DNA of 64,000 nt from Lonicera japonica (GCA_021464415.1 CM038465.1:21607839-21671838); one strand, 5' to 3'. Counted from the first letter of the stretch, positions 11,479-23,812 are shown. Numbers and translations: made by a program. The notes: a model not told the origin generated them from the letters alone.

Positions 11479-11689
11479 TTAAAAGCTGCGGTGTCAAGAC
11501 CATCGTACCCCAATTGTGAACAAGGACACATATCCTTGTATGCCATAATTTATTTGCATAACTTGTTTACCACAGTAGGTATTAATATTATTAGAATGTG
11601 ATTGAAACTTGATGTCAGAATACATTGTTTTATATTTACTTTTAAACAAAGAAAAAAAAATCTGGTTTTCAGATTTTTTAAATATATTT

Positions 11690-11993
11690 TTTAATTTAAT
11701 TTAATAATTGTCATCGTCAATAACAGTGATAAATAACTATGACAAAAGTGAGAAATAATGTTTTACAATGACTGTAGCAAACCTTTACCTTGCCATGGTC
11801 AATGATCGTGACAAATGGCCACAATCAAGGACAATGGCAATATATGTCATTGTTACAGATCAAACTCACACCTTTTTATCGAACATGTCACGGTTTTCGA
11901 CCTAACAAACGTGTTTGTCCCGGTGCTAGTTGCCACAGTCAATGATCGTTACGATCATTGACCGTGACAAATTCCTGTTTTTGGTGTAGTATC
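11690..11993 (-). mobile_element. CACTA-like terminus with subterminal repeats
   Basis: Read on the minus strand the segment starts TACTACACCAAAAACAGG, one base from a CACTA terminus, and is followed by repeated GTCACGGTCAATGATCG-type motifs in both orientations (11790-11815, 11938-11970), the subterminal repeat style of En/Spm elements. I could not find the partner terminus, so this is a terminus fragment or a solitary end. Confidence 0.4.
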
Positions 11994-12166
11994 TAAAGGT
12001 TCAGTACTTCTTTCTAGAGATGGAAAAGAAGTTCTTGTTGATTTTGATTCCACACAAACTTCACATTTACGATTAGAAACAATTGAGAATTTAGGTATTT
12101 ATTCCAAATTAATTGAAGAGGTGATGAGTATTAAAGGATTTTATGTCGACTTATTTCATTACAACT
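11990..12166 (+). pseudogene. Unassigned coding-like fragment
   Basis: Open from 11990 to a TAA at 12164-12166, no ATG start: SKGSVLLSRDGKEVLVDFDS, then LRLETIENLGIYSKLIEEV. Protein-like but not recognised. It abuts the CACTA-like terminus. Confidence 0.2.
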
Positions 12167-12622
12167 AAGGATATGAGAGAGTGATATGAAAAGAAACCAT
12201 AGTCAGAAAAAAAACTTTGTTGTTAATTAATTTCCTTCTCCTAACAGTACTTCCTACTTAATTTTCAAGGAAATTGAATTAATGGAATAACAAGCTATAT
12301 ATATATATATACATGGAGTTGTTAATTTAGTACAATATATCCTTATATATGCATATAGTAGCCAAAAAATGAAATGTGGTACTTAAGTAGTGAAAATTAT
12401 ACGATTATAGAGGTTGTTGAAGCAAAATCAACTTTTTCCCTATCTATGCAAAAGAGAAAACCAAAGATGACAAAAAGTTGCTTACCACATTAATAGTAAA
12501 CATCCCTAATAATAATAATATTAGGTTTATGCCACTTTGATAGATCGAGTATTTGTCCTTTCCTACGAGAGATTTTTGGTAGATAACTTCAAGGTAATCG
12601 CAGTTTATGTGTGTATATACAT

Positions 12623-13954
12623 CAAGGTTCTAAAAGGCACTAGGCGGACTTAGGATAGTGACCTAACGCCTAGTCGGGGCCTAGGCGGTTAGGTACAAGG
12701 CATTTTTTTAATTATATTTTTAATTTTTAAATATATCTAAAATTATATATTCAAAATAAAATATTGAAAAATGATCAAATCAAACATAGTACTCAAATAA
12801 ACATAAAAAGAAGTTCAAATGCTCAATTAACAAAAATACCACCAAACTAAGAAAGTCAAAGTTCCAGCCTATTAATTAAGAATTGTGAAGGAAAAAAAAA
12901 TACAAAGAGAAGATTCAAACCCTAATTGTATATAATACTTGTATAAAATACAAACAAGCGAAACATAGTCATTGGGCTCACTGTCGAAAATAAAATTGAA
13001 CACATGCTTACATCTATATGAAATTATCAATTTATAAGTAGCAACAATAATAACAACAACAATAATAACAATAATAAGTTAGTGAATAGAAAATGCAACA
13101 ATAAAAGAAAAATAAGAAGAAAGTTCAAGATAAGATTGAGGAAGTAAGGTAGCAAGGTGTGTGTTTATAAGTTATAACTAGTCAAAACAAGCTCTTTTTG
13201 AATATTTTCTAACGATTTCAATCGTTGGCTAAGGTTTTGTTTCAATTGGAGGAATGAAAGATGAATTTATTTATGATGGTTGGATTGTATCAATTTTTTT
13301 AAATGGTAATTTTTTAACAAAAAGAGAAATAGGCAGCTCCTTCAAAACAGGAAAAAAAAAGTCTATCCGCCTAACTTGCCTAGCTCCTGCCTAGCCCCGC
13401 CCAACTCGCTTAGGCACCCTCCTAAGGCCATCTCCAATGGAAATTTCTATTTTTTCATTTATATCCTAGGTGTCAATATTATTTTACAATATTTCTATAT
13501 CTAATTGGTAATATATTCACATAGGTAGAAAAGTATAGAAAAGATGGTCTCCAATGGTAATTTCTATTTTTGCATTTATTCTTTATTTGTCACTTATTTA
13601 AGACGAGAGAGAATTAGTGGGTTTTAAAATACTCAATGAGAATGTGCCATGTCATATAGGGGATTTCTGTCACCATTTCTACATGTAGAAATGGTGATAG
13701 AAATTACCAATATGACTCACCTTCCACATCACATAGAAATGGTGATGGAAAATACCATTGGAGTATATTTTTTCTATTTGGCTTTTCTATCATAGAAATT
13801 TGGTTGGATAGAAATCACCATTGGAGATGGCCTAAGCCCGCCTAATTTATTCCGGCGCTTAATTACCCGCCTAGGCACTAATCGGGACGTCTGGGCACCA
13901 CCTAACACTTAGGCGGCCGCTTAGCCCGCCTAGGTGCTGCCTTTTAGAACACTG
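12623..13954. mobile_element. hAT-like non-autonomous element (GCCTAGGCG-rich)
   Basis: Terminal inverted repeats start CAAGGTTCTAAAAGGCA on the left and, reversed, CAGTGTTCTAAAAGGCA on the right. Both subterminal regions are packed with CCTAGGCGG motifs. The flanks ATATACAT (12615-12622) and ATATATAT (13955-13962) match at 7 of 8 bases, fitting an 8-bp hAT TSD. No transposase. About 920 bp without the nested MITE at 13426-13832. Confidence 0.6.
13426..13832. mobile_element. Tourist-like (PIF/Harbinger) MITE nested in the hAT-like element
   Basis: 407 bp bounded by TIRs GGCCATCTCCAATGG...CCATTGGAGATGGCC, which extend with two mismatches to about 25 bp, and by TAA on both sides (13423-13425, 13833-13835), the 3-bp TSD of Harbinger-type elements. 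Internal copies of the TIR (TCTCCAATGGTAATTTC near 13547 and TACCATTGGAG near 13763) suggest a dimeric or self-nested structure. Confidence 0.75.
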
Positions 13955-13962
13955 ATATATAT

Positions 13963-14117
13963 GTGTGTGTATAAGTATTTATAATATTTTATTTTTCTCA
14001 ATAGATCTAATGATCTTAAGTTAAAAATATTTGAACTTTTTTCACATACATGTGATGTGTGACAATGTTAAGATATCAACTTTTCTGTAGATATGTAATT
14101 ATTTGTTTTATCTATAC

Positions 14118-14165
<48 letters not shown>

Positions 14166-14821
14166 TGTATATATATTTGGGGATAATGGCTTATGTTTCT
14201 GTGATCATTTGTTGTTATTTATGCATATGTGCTTCTCTCTCTATATATGTTTAAATGTGCTATATTTATATATATGATATACTAATTCCATTTTATTTCT
14301 ATCTATCTATATGTACATTATACATTTCTTAGGCTTCAAAATAACAACCAAATTCTTCCTTGCGCCACTAGAACTTCTTAATGTAATTGAATACTTCAAC
14401 CTAGTATTCAATTTGTCACACACATACATATTGTTATTATAAATTTATATAAAATAATAAGCTTTAGAGTTATGTTATTCTTCAGATGAAATTGAAAAAA
14501 TTGTGCATTATTGAACTTATGCATTGTCTATACATTATATTACTATTTATTCAAAACATTTCTTTTGTAGAAAATCTTTTACTAAGTATTTAAAAATATA
14601 TTTTTCTCATAGCTACATTTTTTTTACATGTTATTTTCATTTTCATTTTGTTAATAATTAATAATGTCAAATTTGGTGGATGTGAGCTACTCATTATATA
14701 CATATATATGTTCAAAAATTATCGTTAAAAAATCATTTATTACCCCTCCAAATTAAACAAAAATAAATTCATTTATCATAGCCCCTATTTTTTGGACAAT
14801 TTTGAGGTCTCTAAAATTTTT
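13963..14821. other. AT-rich spacer with microsatellite
   Basis: No gene. It holds the (TC)n tract and several ATATAT runs. Confidence 0.5.
14122..14160 (+). repeat. (TC)n microsatellite
   Basis: About 19 uninterrupted TC units. Confidence 0.95.
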
Positions 14822-16512
14822 TAATATGTGCTAATACAAATACAAACTTGATCCAGCTTTTCCAAAAGTTCTTTTAAGGGCTTTAAGAATCTGATCTTTG
14901 AGTTTGAAAAATTTTAAAATACTGTTTTGGTATATGACTTGCGAAAGCTAAATATATGGCAGAACTGTGTTACAGATACCAAAAATATTGCTAGTTGATA
15001 CAAATAATGTACATCAAATACAAAAATGTGCGTCAGTATCAAAACTTAGAAACTATATATATCATTCAAAAAAAAATAATAAATTGTGATTCGCATTTAA
15101 AAAAAATATTTAAACTTGATCTTAAAAACCCCTAATTAGTGGAAATGGAAAATTATGCAAACCTTTAATTTTTAATCTTATTTTAGAGCTATATGTCCAT
15201 GTGATAGTGAAAGCTCACCAAACGAGAGAGGGAGAGTCATATGATTGAATAATGAATGTTGATATTTCAAAATTACTTCTACCACAGAAATTAGCATGAT
15301 CGATTTATATTTTTCATATTTAATTCATTATCGTATTATAAAACACAATTATTAAAGGACAGTAATCAATAAAGGAAAAAATAATTCATGATAGTCCCTA
15401 TTTTTTGTTGGGTTATGTTTCCAGGAAAAAACAAATAATTGCTTCTACCTTCTTTATTAATTAGTCCCAATTTTTGATATATTTTTTTTTGTTTGTAGGA
15501 CAATTAATAATTTTTTTGTAGAGAATTTTGGTGTTTTCCAATGAATCCAATAAAGATAAAAACAAATGTAAATTAAAAAACAACAGAAACAAGAAGTGAC
15601 CTTTTTTTTAAAATTTTTATGGAAACATAGAGAGAAATCTTGAAAGTGATAAAAAGAAGAAGAAGAATGAACGGTGTTACTCCTATCTAACTAATTAAAT
15701 GGTATAATTCTAATCAAAATTAGGTGTTCAATAAACATGTGAATATCCTGGCCACTGATTTGTAATTAACGGTCTATAATGTTCCACTGTACTAGTAATA
15801 ATGCAAATTGGCCACTTTAGAAGAGCCAAATCCATGACATGTGTGGCTAAATTATAGTTTAGCTAGGTTAAATAAATGAGATATATTTCTTCTTGTGAAA
15901 GACCAAGCAAGTTATAGCTTTATATTTAATTTATTTTCTATAATGTGATAGAACAATTCAAAGTACCACTTATAATAACAGTAGAGATAATGATGGAAGA
16001 ACACAAGCCTATGTGAAGCCTTTTCTGTTTTTGGCAGAGACAAGTGCAATATGAAGCTCTTGCTCTCTCTGCCTCTCTTTCTTTTCTAAATATAAGATTG
16101 TATGTTTTTATTTGAAGATTCAGTGTATGAAATGGGTGGCTAAATTATAGTTACGTTAGGTTCAATAAATAAGATATCTCTTAAATGTACTTTTTCTTGT
16201 GAAAGACGAAGCAAGTGATAGTTTTATATTTAATTTATTTTCTGTAATGTGATAGAGCAATTAGTATCTTAATTAATGTGATATTTGCAGTGAAAAGAGA
16301 CGCATAAAAATTACCTTCTCTTAAATTGATTTTTGCCTTTTAATTATAATTTCTTTTTAATGAGTTCCTTTTGGGCCCAGTTTTTCGATATTAGTTACAT
16401 TTCACTTTATTAACATAATTTTGTTGAAAATAATTGTATTTTCTTATAAAATGTGTAATTTAAAAAAATTTTCTAGGGATATTATTTTGTATTTTATTCA
16501 AGATAACTATTT
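14822..16512 (+). repeat. Left arm of a 1.7-kb inverted repeat (partner 61185-62822)
   Basis: This segment recurs on the minus strand at 61185-62822 with an estimated 85-90% identity by eye, including matching landmarks: TAATATGTGC at the outer edge, TTAGCATGATCGATTTATA, GTGTTTTATAATACGATAAT (reversed) and TTTTGGGCCCAGTTTTTCG. Inside it a ~130-bp block (15836-15968) is repeated in the same orientation at about 16128-16262, and the partner arm has the same internal duplication. No coding frame. The arms are 44.7 kb apart. Confidence 0.85.
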
Positions 16513-17451
16513 AATAGCATCTCCAACTGTTGTGTAAATTTTTTTGCATAAATTTCATGTGTCAAGACACTTGATGGTGCAAATTATTAATTCAATTTAC
16601 CCTGCCAACCACAAGTTAACACGTGGATGGCCATATCAGCAATTAGACCTGCCCTAGTGGGAGGAGCTCGAAGGAGCCCTGTTGGGTCACCATAAGAGGT
16701 GCAGAATCCCTCACGAATTGGACCCCCGTTAGAGAGTTAATTACGTACAGCAAATTGCAGAACTGGGGCCCCAGAGCTCTTTCGACGAGCTCTGGAGCTC
16801 CTTTTCACCTAACCACTATGCTAAAGTGGTTAGCAGAAGTATGGGCGACTGCCACTTGCTCTGCAGAGTGCGTAGAACTCCTTTCACTTTCATTAAATGT
16901 ACACCAATTGCATTTAATGTATCGAAATTCATGAAGAAGCGAGGTCAGAGTTGGTGATGATAGAAGCATGGCTTCGGACCTGCTCTGAGAGCTCCGGCCA
17001 CACGTTTCCTTCAAGTCATATATATAAAAGAAGCATTTACTTCTTTCAACAACCTAAGAAGTACAAGAAAAACCTAAGAGTATAGAGAATTTAGCATTCA
17101 ATAGCAAGAAGACAAGAGAGAAATAGAAGCTCAAAGTACCCAGTAGAGCTTATAAAGTAGGGAAGTCAAAACTCACGTAGCTCGAGCACACTCTTATTGT
17201 AATAGTGTGAGGATAGAATAGTTAGAGAGGCTTCTGTGAGTTTGTAATATATGTCGGTTTCTGATCAATACAAAGCAAACCGAGTTCCTAGCTCTATTCC
17301 ACAGAGGAGGATTAACTCGTATCTTCATATGAGGCAAACTTCATCTATACATCTTTGACTCTTTTAGTTTGCTGTATTTACTATATCTACCATTTGATCT
17401 AATCATTTGACTGTGGGGTCTAAAACACCCTTCCAGTTTTTAGCACCAATG
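16513..17451 (+). repeat. Ty3/gypsy 5' LTR (left limit uncertain)
   Basis: The right end is fixed by a gypsy-type PBS; upstream lie TATATATAAAAG at 17020-17031 (promoter) and a long transcribed-leader-like stretch. The LTR start is not clear: candidates are TGTTG near 16530 and TGTTGGGTCACC near 16680. No second copy in the window, so the element is truncated. Confidence 0.5.
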
Positions 17452-17470
17452 GTTTAGCGCCGTCTGTGGA
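17452..17470 (+). other. Gypsy primer binding site
   Basis: TTTAGCGCCGTCTGTGGAA, one base from the TGGCGCCGTCTGTGG site common in plant Ty3/gypsy elements. Confidence 0.6.
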
Positions 17471-17527
17471 AACGTCGCGTTCTCAAGTCACATACACTCA
17501 TTTTCCAACAAAAACACACAACAAATC

Positions 17528-17677
17528 ATGCCTTCTAGAAAGTCTAAGCCAGACCCCCTGTTGGCATTGCAGGAGCAACAAGCTGCCCTGCAAATCTAGA
17601 TTAATAGGCTCATAGCCCAAAGGGAGACATCCCCCGATACGACCCACGATGATATTGCACAAAACCCACAAACATAA
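17528..17677 (+). pseudogene. Gypsy gag N-terminal stub
   Basis: The ATG at 17528 opens MPSRKSKPDPLLALQEQQAA, a polar Gag-like start. It is interrupted by TAG at 17597-17599; the frame continues to a TAA near 17675. The rest of the element is missing; the sequence then passes into the minus-strand gypsy. Confidence 0.5.
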
Positions 17678-18040
17678 CAAATTGGTTGTGCGAACCTCGG
17701 CACATATATACACAAAAATCGTAGCAAATTAATAAACATGACCGTTTCTACAATCAGATTATGGTGAAAATCGAAGACGCCACAACCAGGTGCGAAATAC
17801 CAATTGATAAGTCGAATGAACGCCATAGGCAAACCGATAAGTTCAAGTAGTTCGTGAAAAACCAAAGAGGATTAATATCACTCAATATTATTATGAATAA
17901 AATCTGAAAAATACATAGCATTCACCCTCTTTAAATAAGGTGTATAAAACTTAAGCAATACGAATAAAATCCAACAAGAAAACCTCAAAACGAAACAAAT
18001 CCTAATTAAACAAGGACTAGTCTCTTAAATTACTTAAAAG

Positions 18041-18041
18041 A

Positions 18042-18100
<59 letters not shown>
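18041..18100 (+). repeat. (AAT)n microsatellite
   Basis: About 20 AAT/ATA units, lying near the 3' end of the minus-strand gypsy element. Confidence 0.95.
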
Positions 18101-18102
<2 letters not shown>

Positions 18103-18125
18103 GCTAAAAATGCGTGGGCTTGACT

Positions 18126-18416
18126 TCACACTATTGGGCCGCATACACATGGTCTTCTCACTGAATTTGGGCTTGAATAAATGTAAATCAGCCTCCACTT
18201 TGTGCTCCACATTTTTTTTCCTTCAATGGGCTTAATTGTGCCTTCTTCTTGAGCCCAAATAGCTTGAATCAATTCATTAAGCGCTACCTTTAATTTCTTA
18301 GCCAAAGACCTTGTAATTGGGCTTGTTAGAACTTGAATGAACTCTGAATTGGCTTCATTCCACACAACAGCCTTGTCTCCATCATTCCCCTCCTCTTGAA
18401 AAGAATTTGCCCTCAA
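18126..18416 (-). pseudogene. Gypsy pol C-terminal tail
   Basis: The frame reads MRANSFQEEGNDGD and PITRSLAKKLKVALNELIQ. The NxFQEGGND...PxTRSRAKK pattern is a common tail of this plant gypsy family after integrase. It is separated from integrase by a frame break. Confidence 0.6.
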
Positions 18417-18584
18417 ATCATTACCGGCTTTAAACAGACTTAAGTTAGTGACGTTAAAAGTAGCGCTAACATTATACTCTTCTGGTAGATCAAGCTTATA
18501 AGCATTATCGTTGACGCGTTCAAGAACTTGAAAATGTCCATCTCCTCTAGGAAGAAGCTTAGAACGACATTGCTCCAGAAATCG

Positions 18585-19664
18585 TTATTTTCTCATATGT
18601 AGCCATACCCAATCTCCGAGTTCAAAAACTAGCTTTTGACGATCTTTATTCGCTTGCTTTGCATATTGCTCTGTCTTCCTTTCAATGTCGAGTCTTGTTT
18701 TCTCATGAATCTGCTTAACAAACTCAGCATTTTTCTTTCCATCAAGATTAGTATATTGAGAATAAGTTAATGGAGATAAATCTAATGGAGTTAAAGGATT
18801 AAATCCATACACAATTTCAAAAGGTGAAAATTGAGTAGCAGAATTAATGAATAGTGCGATTATAAGCAAACTCAACATGAGGTAAACATTTCTCCCATTT
18901 TCTAATATTCTTTTTAATGATAGCCATTAACAAAGTAGATAAAGTTATATTCACAATATCAGTTTGATCATCAGACTGTGGGTGACAAGTAGTAGAAAAT
19001 AACAACTTAGTTCCTAACTTACACCATAAGGTCTTCCAAAAGTAGCTTAAGAACTTAGTATCTCTATTTGAAACAATGGTCCTAGGGATACCATGCAATC
19101 TCATAATTTATCTAAAGAACAAATCAGCAACATGCGAAGCATTATCGGTTTTGTGACATGGAAAAAATAAGCCATTTTAGAAAATTTGTCCATGGCCACA
19201 AAAATCGAATCTCTACAATTCTTAGACCTAGGTAAACCCAAAACAAAATTCATGAAAATATCTATCCAAGGTTCACTAAGAATAGGTAATGATGTATATA
19301 AACCATGCGGTTACACATGGGATTTCGCTTGCCTACATGTGACACATCTTCCACAAATTCGCTCAACGTCTTTTTTCATACGTGACCAATAGAAGTGTTC
19401 TTGCAAAATATCTAAGGTCTTAGCAATCCCGAAGTATCTCATCAATCCTCCTTCATAGGCTTCTCTTACTAACAAGTCACGCATAAAGCAATTAGGCATA
19501 CATAATTTGTTTTCACGAAAAAAAAACCCATCATGCCTAAAGAACTTACCCACTGCGTTTTTCTCACATGCTTTATATTCCTCACAAAAATCAGTATTAA
19601 TTGGATACAATTCTTTTATATGTTCAAAACCAAGTAATTTAGCATCAATAGTAGAAATTAACAC
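18585..19664 (-). pseudogene. Gypsy integrase fragments
   Basis: Three minus-strand frames in order. 19664-19311 has the H2C2 zinc region (FYWSRMKKDVERICGRCVTC). 19104-18844 has the core end with [27 protein letters not shown] (normally an NRxL-type motif after the catalytic E; here Q-T-D-I, so the glutamate appears lost) and FAYNRTIH. 18878-18585 has the C-terminal part ([28 protein letters not shown]). The stretch between 19310 and 19104, holding the first catalytic Asp, is frame-broken. Confidence 0.75.
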
Positions 19665-20221
19665 ATACCTTCGTGAAAGCGCATCAGCAATAATGTTTTC
19701 TTTACCTTGCTTGTACCGAATGACATATGAAATGTCTCAATGAACTCCATCCAGTGCGCATGCGTCTTATTCAGCTTGTGTTGGCTCCTCAAATGTTTCA
19801 AAGACTCATGATCGGTGTGAATCATGAACTCCTTAGGCCAAAGGTAGTGTTTCCATGTTTCCAATGTTCTAACCAACGCGTACAACTCCTTATCATACGT
19901 CGGATAGTTCAAGGATGCCCCACTCAATCTGTCACTAAAATAAGTGATTGGTTTTCCTCTTTGCATAAGAACAACCCCTATTAGCAAACCCGATGCATCA
20001 CACTCAAGCTCGAAAGATTTAGTAAAATCCAGTAATGCAAGTACGTGTGCATGGGTCAACTTCTCCTTGATCAATTTGAATGTCTTCTCTTGCTCATTCC
20101 CCCATTTGAATCTCACGTTCTTCTTGATCACCTCAATCAGCGGCGCGACTATGGTACTAAAATCTTTCACAAACCACCGATAAAAGCTAGCAAGTCCATA
20201 GAAACTTCGTACATTCCCCAC
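19658..20221 (-). pseudogene. Gypsy RNase H fragment
   Basis: The 187-codon frame begins in the RT-RNase H connection ([22 protein letters not shown]) and runs through RNase [40 protein letters not shown] and [13 protein letters not shown]. Catalytic Asp and Glu positions are visible. The protein ends in the spacer before integrase. Confidence 0.8.
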
Positions 20222-20236
20222 ACTTATAGGATCCGG

Positions 20237-20960
20237 CTACTCTTGTATTGCACGTACTTTCTCCTCATCAACCTGTATACCTTGTGCACTCATAACAAAA
20301 CTAAGAAATACAAGCTTATCGGTGCAAAAAGTGCACTTCTTCATGTTAGTAAATAACTTTTCTTTTTTAAGCACTTCCAAAAATGATTTTAAATGCTCAA
20401 CATGATCTTTTAAGGTTTTGCAATAAATCAAGATATCATCAAAATAGATAACAACAAATCTGCTTATAAATGCACGCAAGACATGATTCATTAAACGCAT
20501 GAAAGTGCTCGGTGCATTAGTTAGCCCAAAGGGCATCACTAACCACTCAAATAAACCATGTTTGGTTTTAAAAGAAGTTTTCCATTCATCTCCTTCTTTC
20601 ATTATAATTTGATGTTATCCACTTTTTAAATCAATTTTAGAAAATACATAAGCTCCTTGCAACTCATCCAACATATTATCTAAGCGAGGAATAGGATGGT
20701 GATACTTTACCGTTATATTGTTGATAGCTCGACAATCAACGCACATTCTCCACTTCCTATCTTTCTAGGCACTAAAATCACCGGAACGGCGCATGGACTC
20801 ATGCTTTCTCTCACGTACCCTTTCTCCATTAGTTTAGACACTTGCCTTTGTAGTTCCTTTGTCTCCTTCGGGTTGCTTCGATATGTTGGTCTGTTTGGAA
20901 TGGTAGCGCCAAGTACAAGATCAATTTGATGCTCAATCCCTCTAATTGGCTATAATCCAT
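20237..20960 (-). pseudogene. Gypsy reverse transcriptase, broken
   Basis: The frame at 20602-20237 carries [33 protein letters not shown] and the catalytic [12 protein letters not shown]. Upstream, to 20960, the same strand reads [16 protein letters not shown] and other RT N-terminal motifs, but with stops at positions normally holding tryptophan or arginine and at least one frame change. Confidence 0.8.
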
Positions 20961-21099
20961 GTGGCATCTCTTCAGGAAAGACATCCGCATAATCCTAAAA
21001 CAAAGAAACAATAGAACTAGGCAAAGACGAGTTAAGTTTGTTAGTATTTAAATATGCCTCCTTGTACAAAAGTACAATCATCGGCTGACTTGAATACAA

Positions 21100-21790
21100 C
21101 GCTCTTTTAATTTCACTTGCTCTCACATAAAAGTCCTTTTGTTTTCTCTCTCTTTTATTTTTTGCAACTTTACTTTTTTTTCTTTTCCTCTCTTTCTCTT
21201 TTTTCTCACTCTCTTTCTTTTGCTCACTTTCTTTCTTTTGCTCACTCTCCTTTTGCAATTTCGATAATCTTCATACACTTGCTTTGGTAACATGGGGACA
21301 AGAGTAATCGTCTTATGGTTGAGCACAAAAGAATATTTGTTGGTGAATCCATCATGCTTCACTCAGTGATCAAATTTCCATGGCCGCCCTAATAATAGGT
21401 GTCCGGCTTGCATTGGTACGACGTTGCATAAAACCTCATCTTGATATTTTCCAATATGAAACGTGACTAATACTTACTTGTTCACCTTGATCTCTCCACT
21501 ATCATTCAACCATTGCAATTTATATGGCTTGGGATGCTTAATAATAGCCTTAGCTTCTTCACCATAATATTACTTGTCACATTCGTACAACTTCCGCTAT
21601 CAATGATCACACTACACACCTTGTTGTTCACGAGGCATCTAGTATGGAAGAGATTTTTTTTACAACCAACAAATCTCCTTGAACCGCAAGTTCCTCTTCT
21701 TCATCCACATCTTTCACATCTTCTAATGATGGCATATAATCAGCATTGGACTCTTCATCGGTCTCAATTTTCCTATTGTTTCGAATCACC
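21100..21790 (-). pseudogene. Gypsy protease/linker region, broken
   Basis: Minus strand: MVIRNNRKIETDEE and MPSLEDVKDVDEEEELAV (acidic linker, 21790-21660), then HDGFTNKYSFVLNHKTITLV and PKQVYEDY (21362-21280), motifs flanking the protease in this family. It is followed by a lysine/glutamate-rich repeat (KKESEQKKESE, 21260-21160) from an 18-bp DNA repeat. The catalytic aspartate motif is not readable. Confidence 0.65.
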
Positions 21791-21794
21791 ATAG
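21790..21794. repeat. Target site duplication CATAG (left)
   Basis: Matches 23813-23817. Removing the insert and one copy rejoins the gypsy zinc-knuckle frame to its acidic linker. Confidence 0.9.
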
Positions 21795-23812
21795 TGTGAG
21801 AACTCGCGTTCTCGACACCTGAGGTCCTCGTGAGCGGCGATTCCGATGTTGCTTTGAAAATCAATTTTGAAAAGAATAAAAGTCGCCAGTTTATTTTACT
21901 AAACAAACAAAAAAGGTTTGTGTAAAAGAGACGTTTTTATGAACTAAATATCTTCTTATACACAATTTATACGAAACCAGTTATTCGAAGGTTCGAGGAT
22001 TAAGTTACGAATTGGGAAGGTGATAGGCACCCAATTCACCCTTTCGGTCTCTTAAGTAGGATGTGCACGTGCATGTTATAATTCGGTTCTTGCATGCTAT
22101 TATTATTACTTTATAGCTTTCTGTGCTTATCTTATAAACTAGGATTTTAGGGATGGGATGAAAACGATGTGTTTCCTAATTCACCCATGATTTTAAAAAT
22201 AAGTGTGTGTGTGTGTGTGAGATTTGAAAAATAGAGAGTTTGATAATAGTAGATGCAATGAAACAAGTGATTTTATAAAGCTTTGGGCTTTTTGGAAACT
22301 GATTCGATGTGGAATCTTATATTCGATGTAATATAAGGCAACTTGACCGATCGTATATGGTCTATTGATTAAACATGTATAGATGGAAATATTGTTCTCA
22401 TAATCGAGCATTCATCACATATACACATCAATCCACGAGTTAGACTGGATATATAACGATTATCGATTCTTTCGTATAACAATACTGTTAATCCGGGCTT
22501 TTGAAAAAGTAAGAAAGTAATAATACTATTTTGGAATTGGATTAGGGTTTGTTGTACACCTTTGATTTTGAAAAATAATTTGAAAAGAGATTTTGAAAAG
22601 CTATCAAGTGATAAAAATTATGCAGACAAGAATATGAATTATAAAACTGATGAATAAATAAAATAAGAGAGAGAAAATTATACCTGAGCCCCCTTGGAGG
22701 GAGAGAAGAAGGATCTCTTGGTGTGTACCACGAAATTGATTGTTGATGAAAAATATGAATGGAGGGGGGGGGGATCTATTTATAGTTTAAACAAATGTTT
22801 GGAGAGCAAGAAAAATGATTGCAACCAGGACTCTTAGAGCTTATCACGAAACTTTTCCACCGTTGGATCATGCTAAATTTTGGATATGTGTTGTGAATAG
22901 AAATATTCTAGATTGTATCAAAATTTCAGGTCGATCGGAGTTCGAGAAGGACTCCTATTGCTCTGATTAGTACAAAGAGTTTGTTTCCACGTAGGAAAGG
23001 TACTTGTTGTAGATAAAGTCATTTGTTTGTACGACAAATCAAGTTCTAACCATTGGATGATTCTGATTTTTGGATATGTATTGACAATAGAAGTCTTTTA
23101 GACCCTGTATAAATTTGAATACGATCGAAGTTCGGGAAGGACCTGGTATCTTCAGATTGGTACAAAGAGTTTGTTCTCGCGTAGGAAATGTACTAGCGTA
23201 CAACAACCTCGACAATTTTGGATATGTTTTCCCTCCAAATGTTTTATAGCTTATATCCAAATTTGAGGTCAATCAGAAATCGGGAATGCCTCCATTTACT
23301 ATAATTTCTACAAAGGACATTTTGACTAGAATTGCACGGTAAACGAATTAATTCTTAATGATCTCATGTCCGATGAAGATAAATTTTGGATATTTTTGTT
23401 CCCCATGACAAGCCCTATATACTAACCAAATTGGAACTTAGTTTAACATCGGGAAGGCCTCCATTTGATCACCCGAAATGAACTCCCGATTTTCTAAATT
23501 TTTGGAGATTCGACGGTCGGATCAAGCTAATTTTTGAGTATGATGCTCCTTATGGTAATGTCTAACAACCCCTAAAGTTTGAGGATGATAATAAATGGAT
23601 AAAATCTCCTTTCTCAAGTTTTCAAGAGTTTCGGCAGTTACTGGTTCTGGTAATTCTTGTAACTTCTCGTCCGGGTGTCCTTTCGACTTCATTCTTTGAC
23701 CTGTATCACATGTATATAGTATGTATGTATCTAGAAATGCTCGTGCATGCATGTGTGCTTGTTTTCTTAGAGATCGGAATTCTTGCGAGGGTCACAAAAT
23801 GAGATGTTCACA
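21795..23812 (-). repeat. Solo LTR, distant relative of the Tat-type LTR
   Basis: A 2,018-bp TG...CA unit (TGTGAGAAC...GTTCACA) with 5-bp TSD CATAG, inserted in the minus-strand gypsy. On its minus strand near 22050-21900 it reads GACCGAAAGGGTGAATTGGG, TGCCTATCACCTTCCCAA, CTGGTTTCG and CTGGCGACT in the same order as the Tat-type LTR at 36760-36930, so it comes from a related, diverged family. No internal LTR start is seen, so it is a solo LTR rather than a short complete element. Confidence 0.8.

Noticed and set aside
14059..14277. 72-codon frame with serine-leucine repeat
   Set aside because: Translation of the (TC)n microsatellite.
21123..21362. Lysine/glutamate-rich minus-strand frame as a separate gene
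   Set aside because: Its start matches the gypsy protease-RT linker; the K/E part comes from an 18-bp simple repeat.
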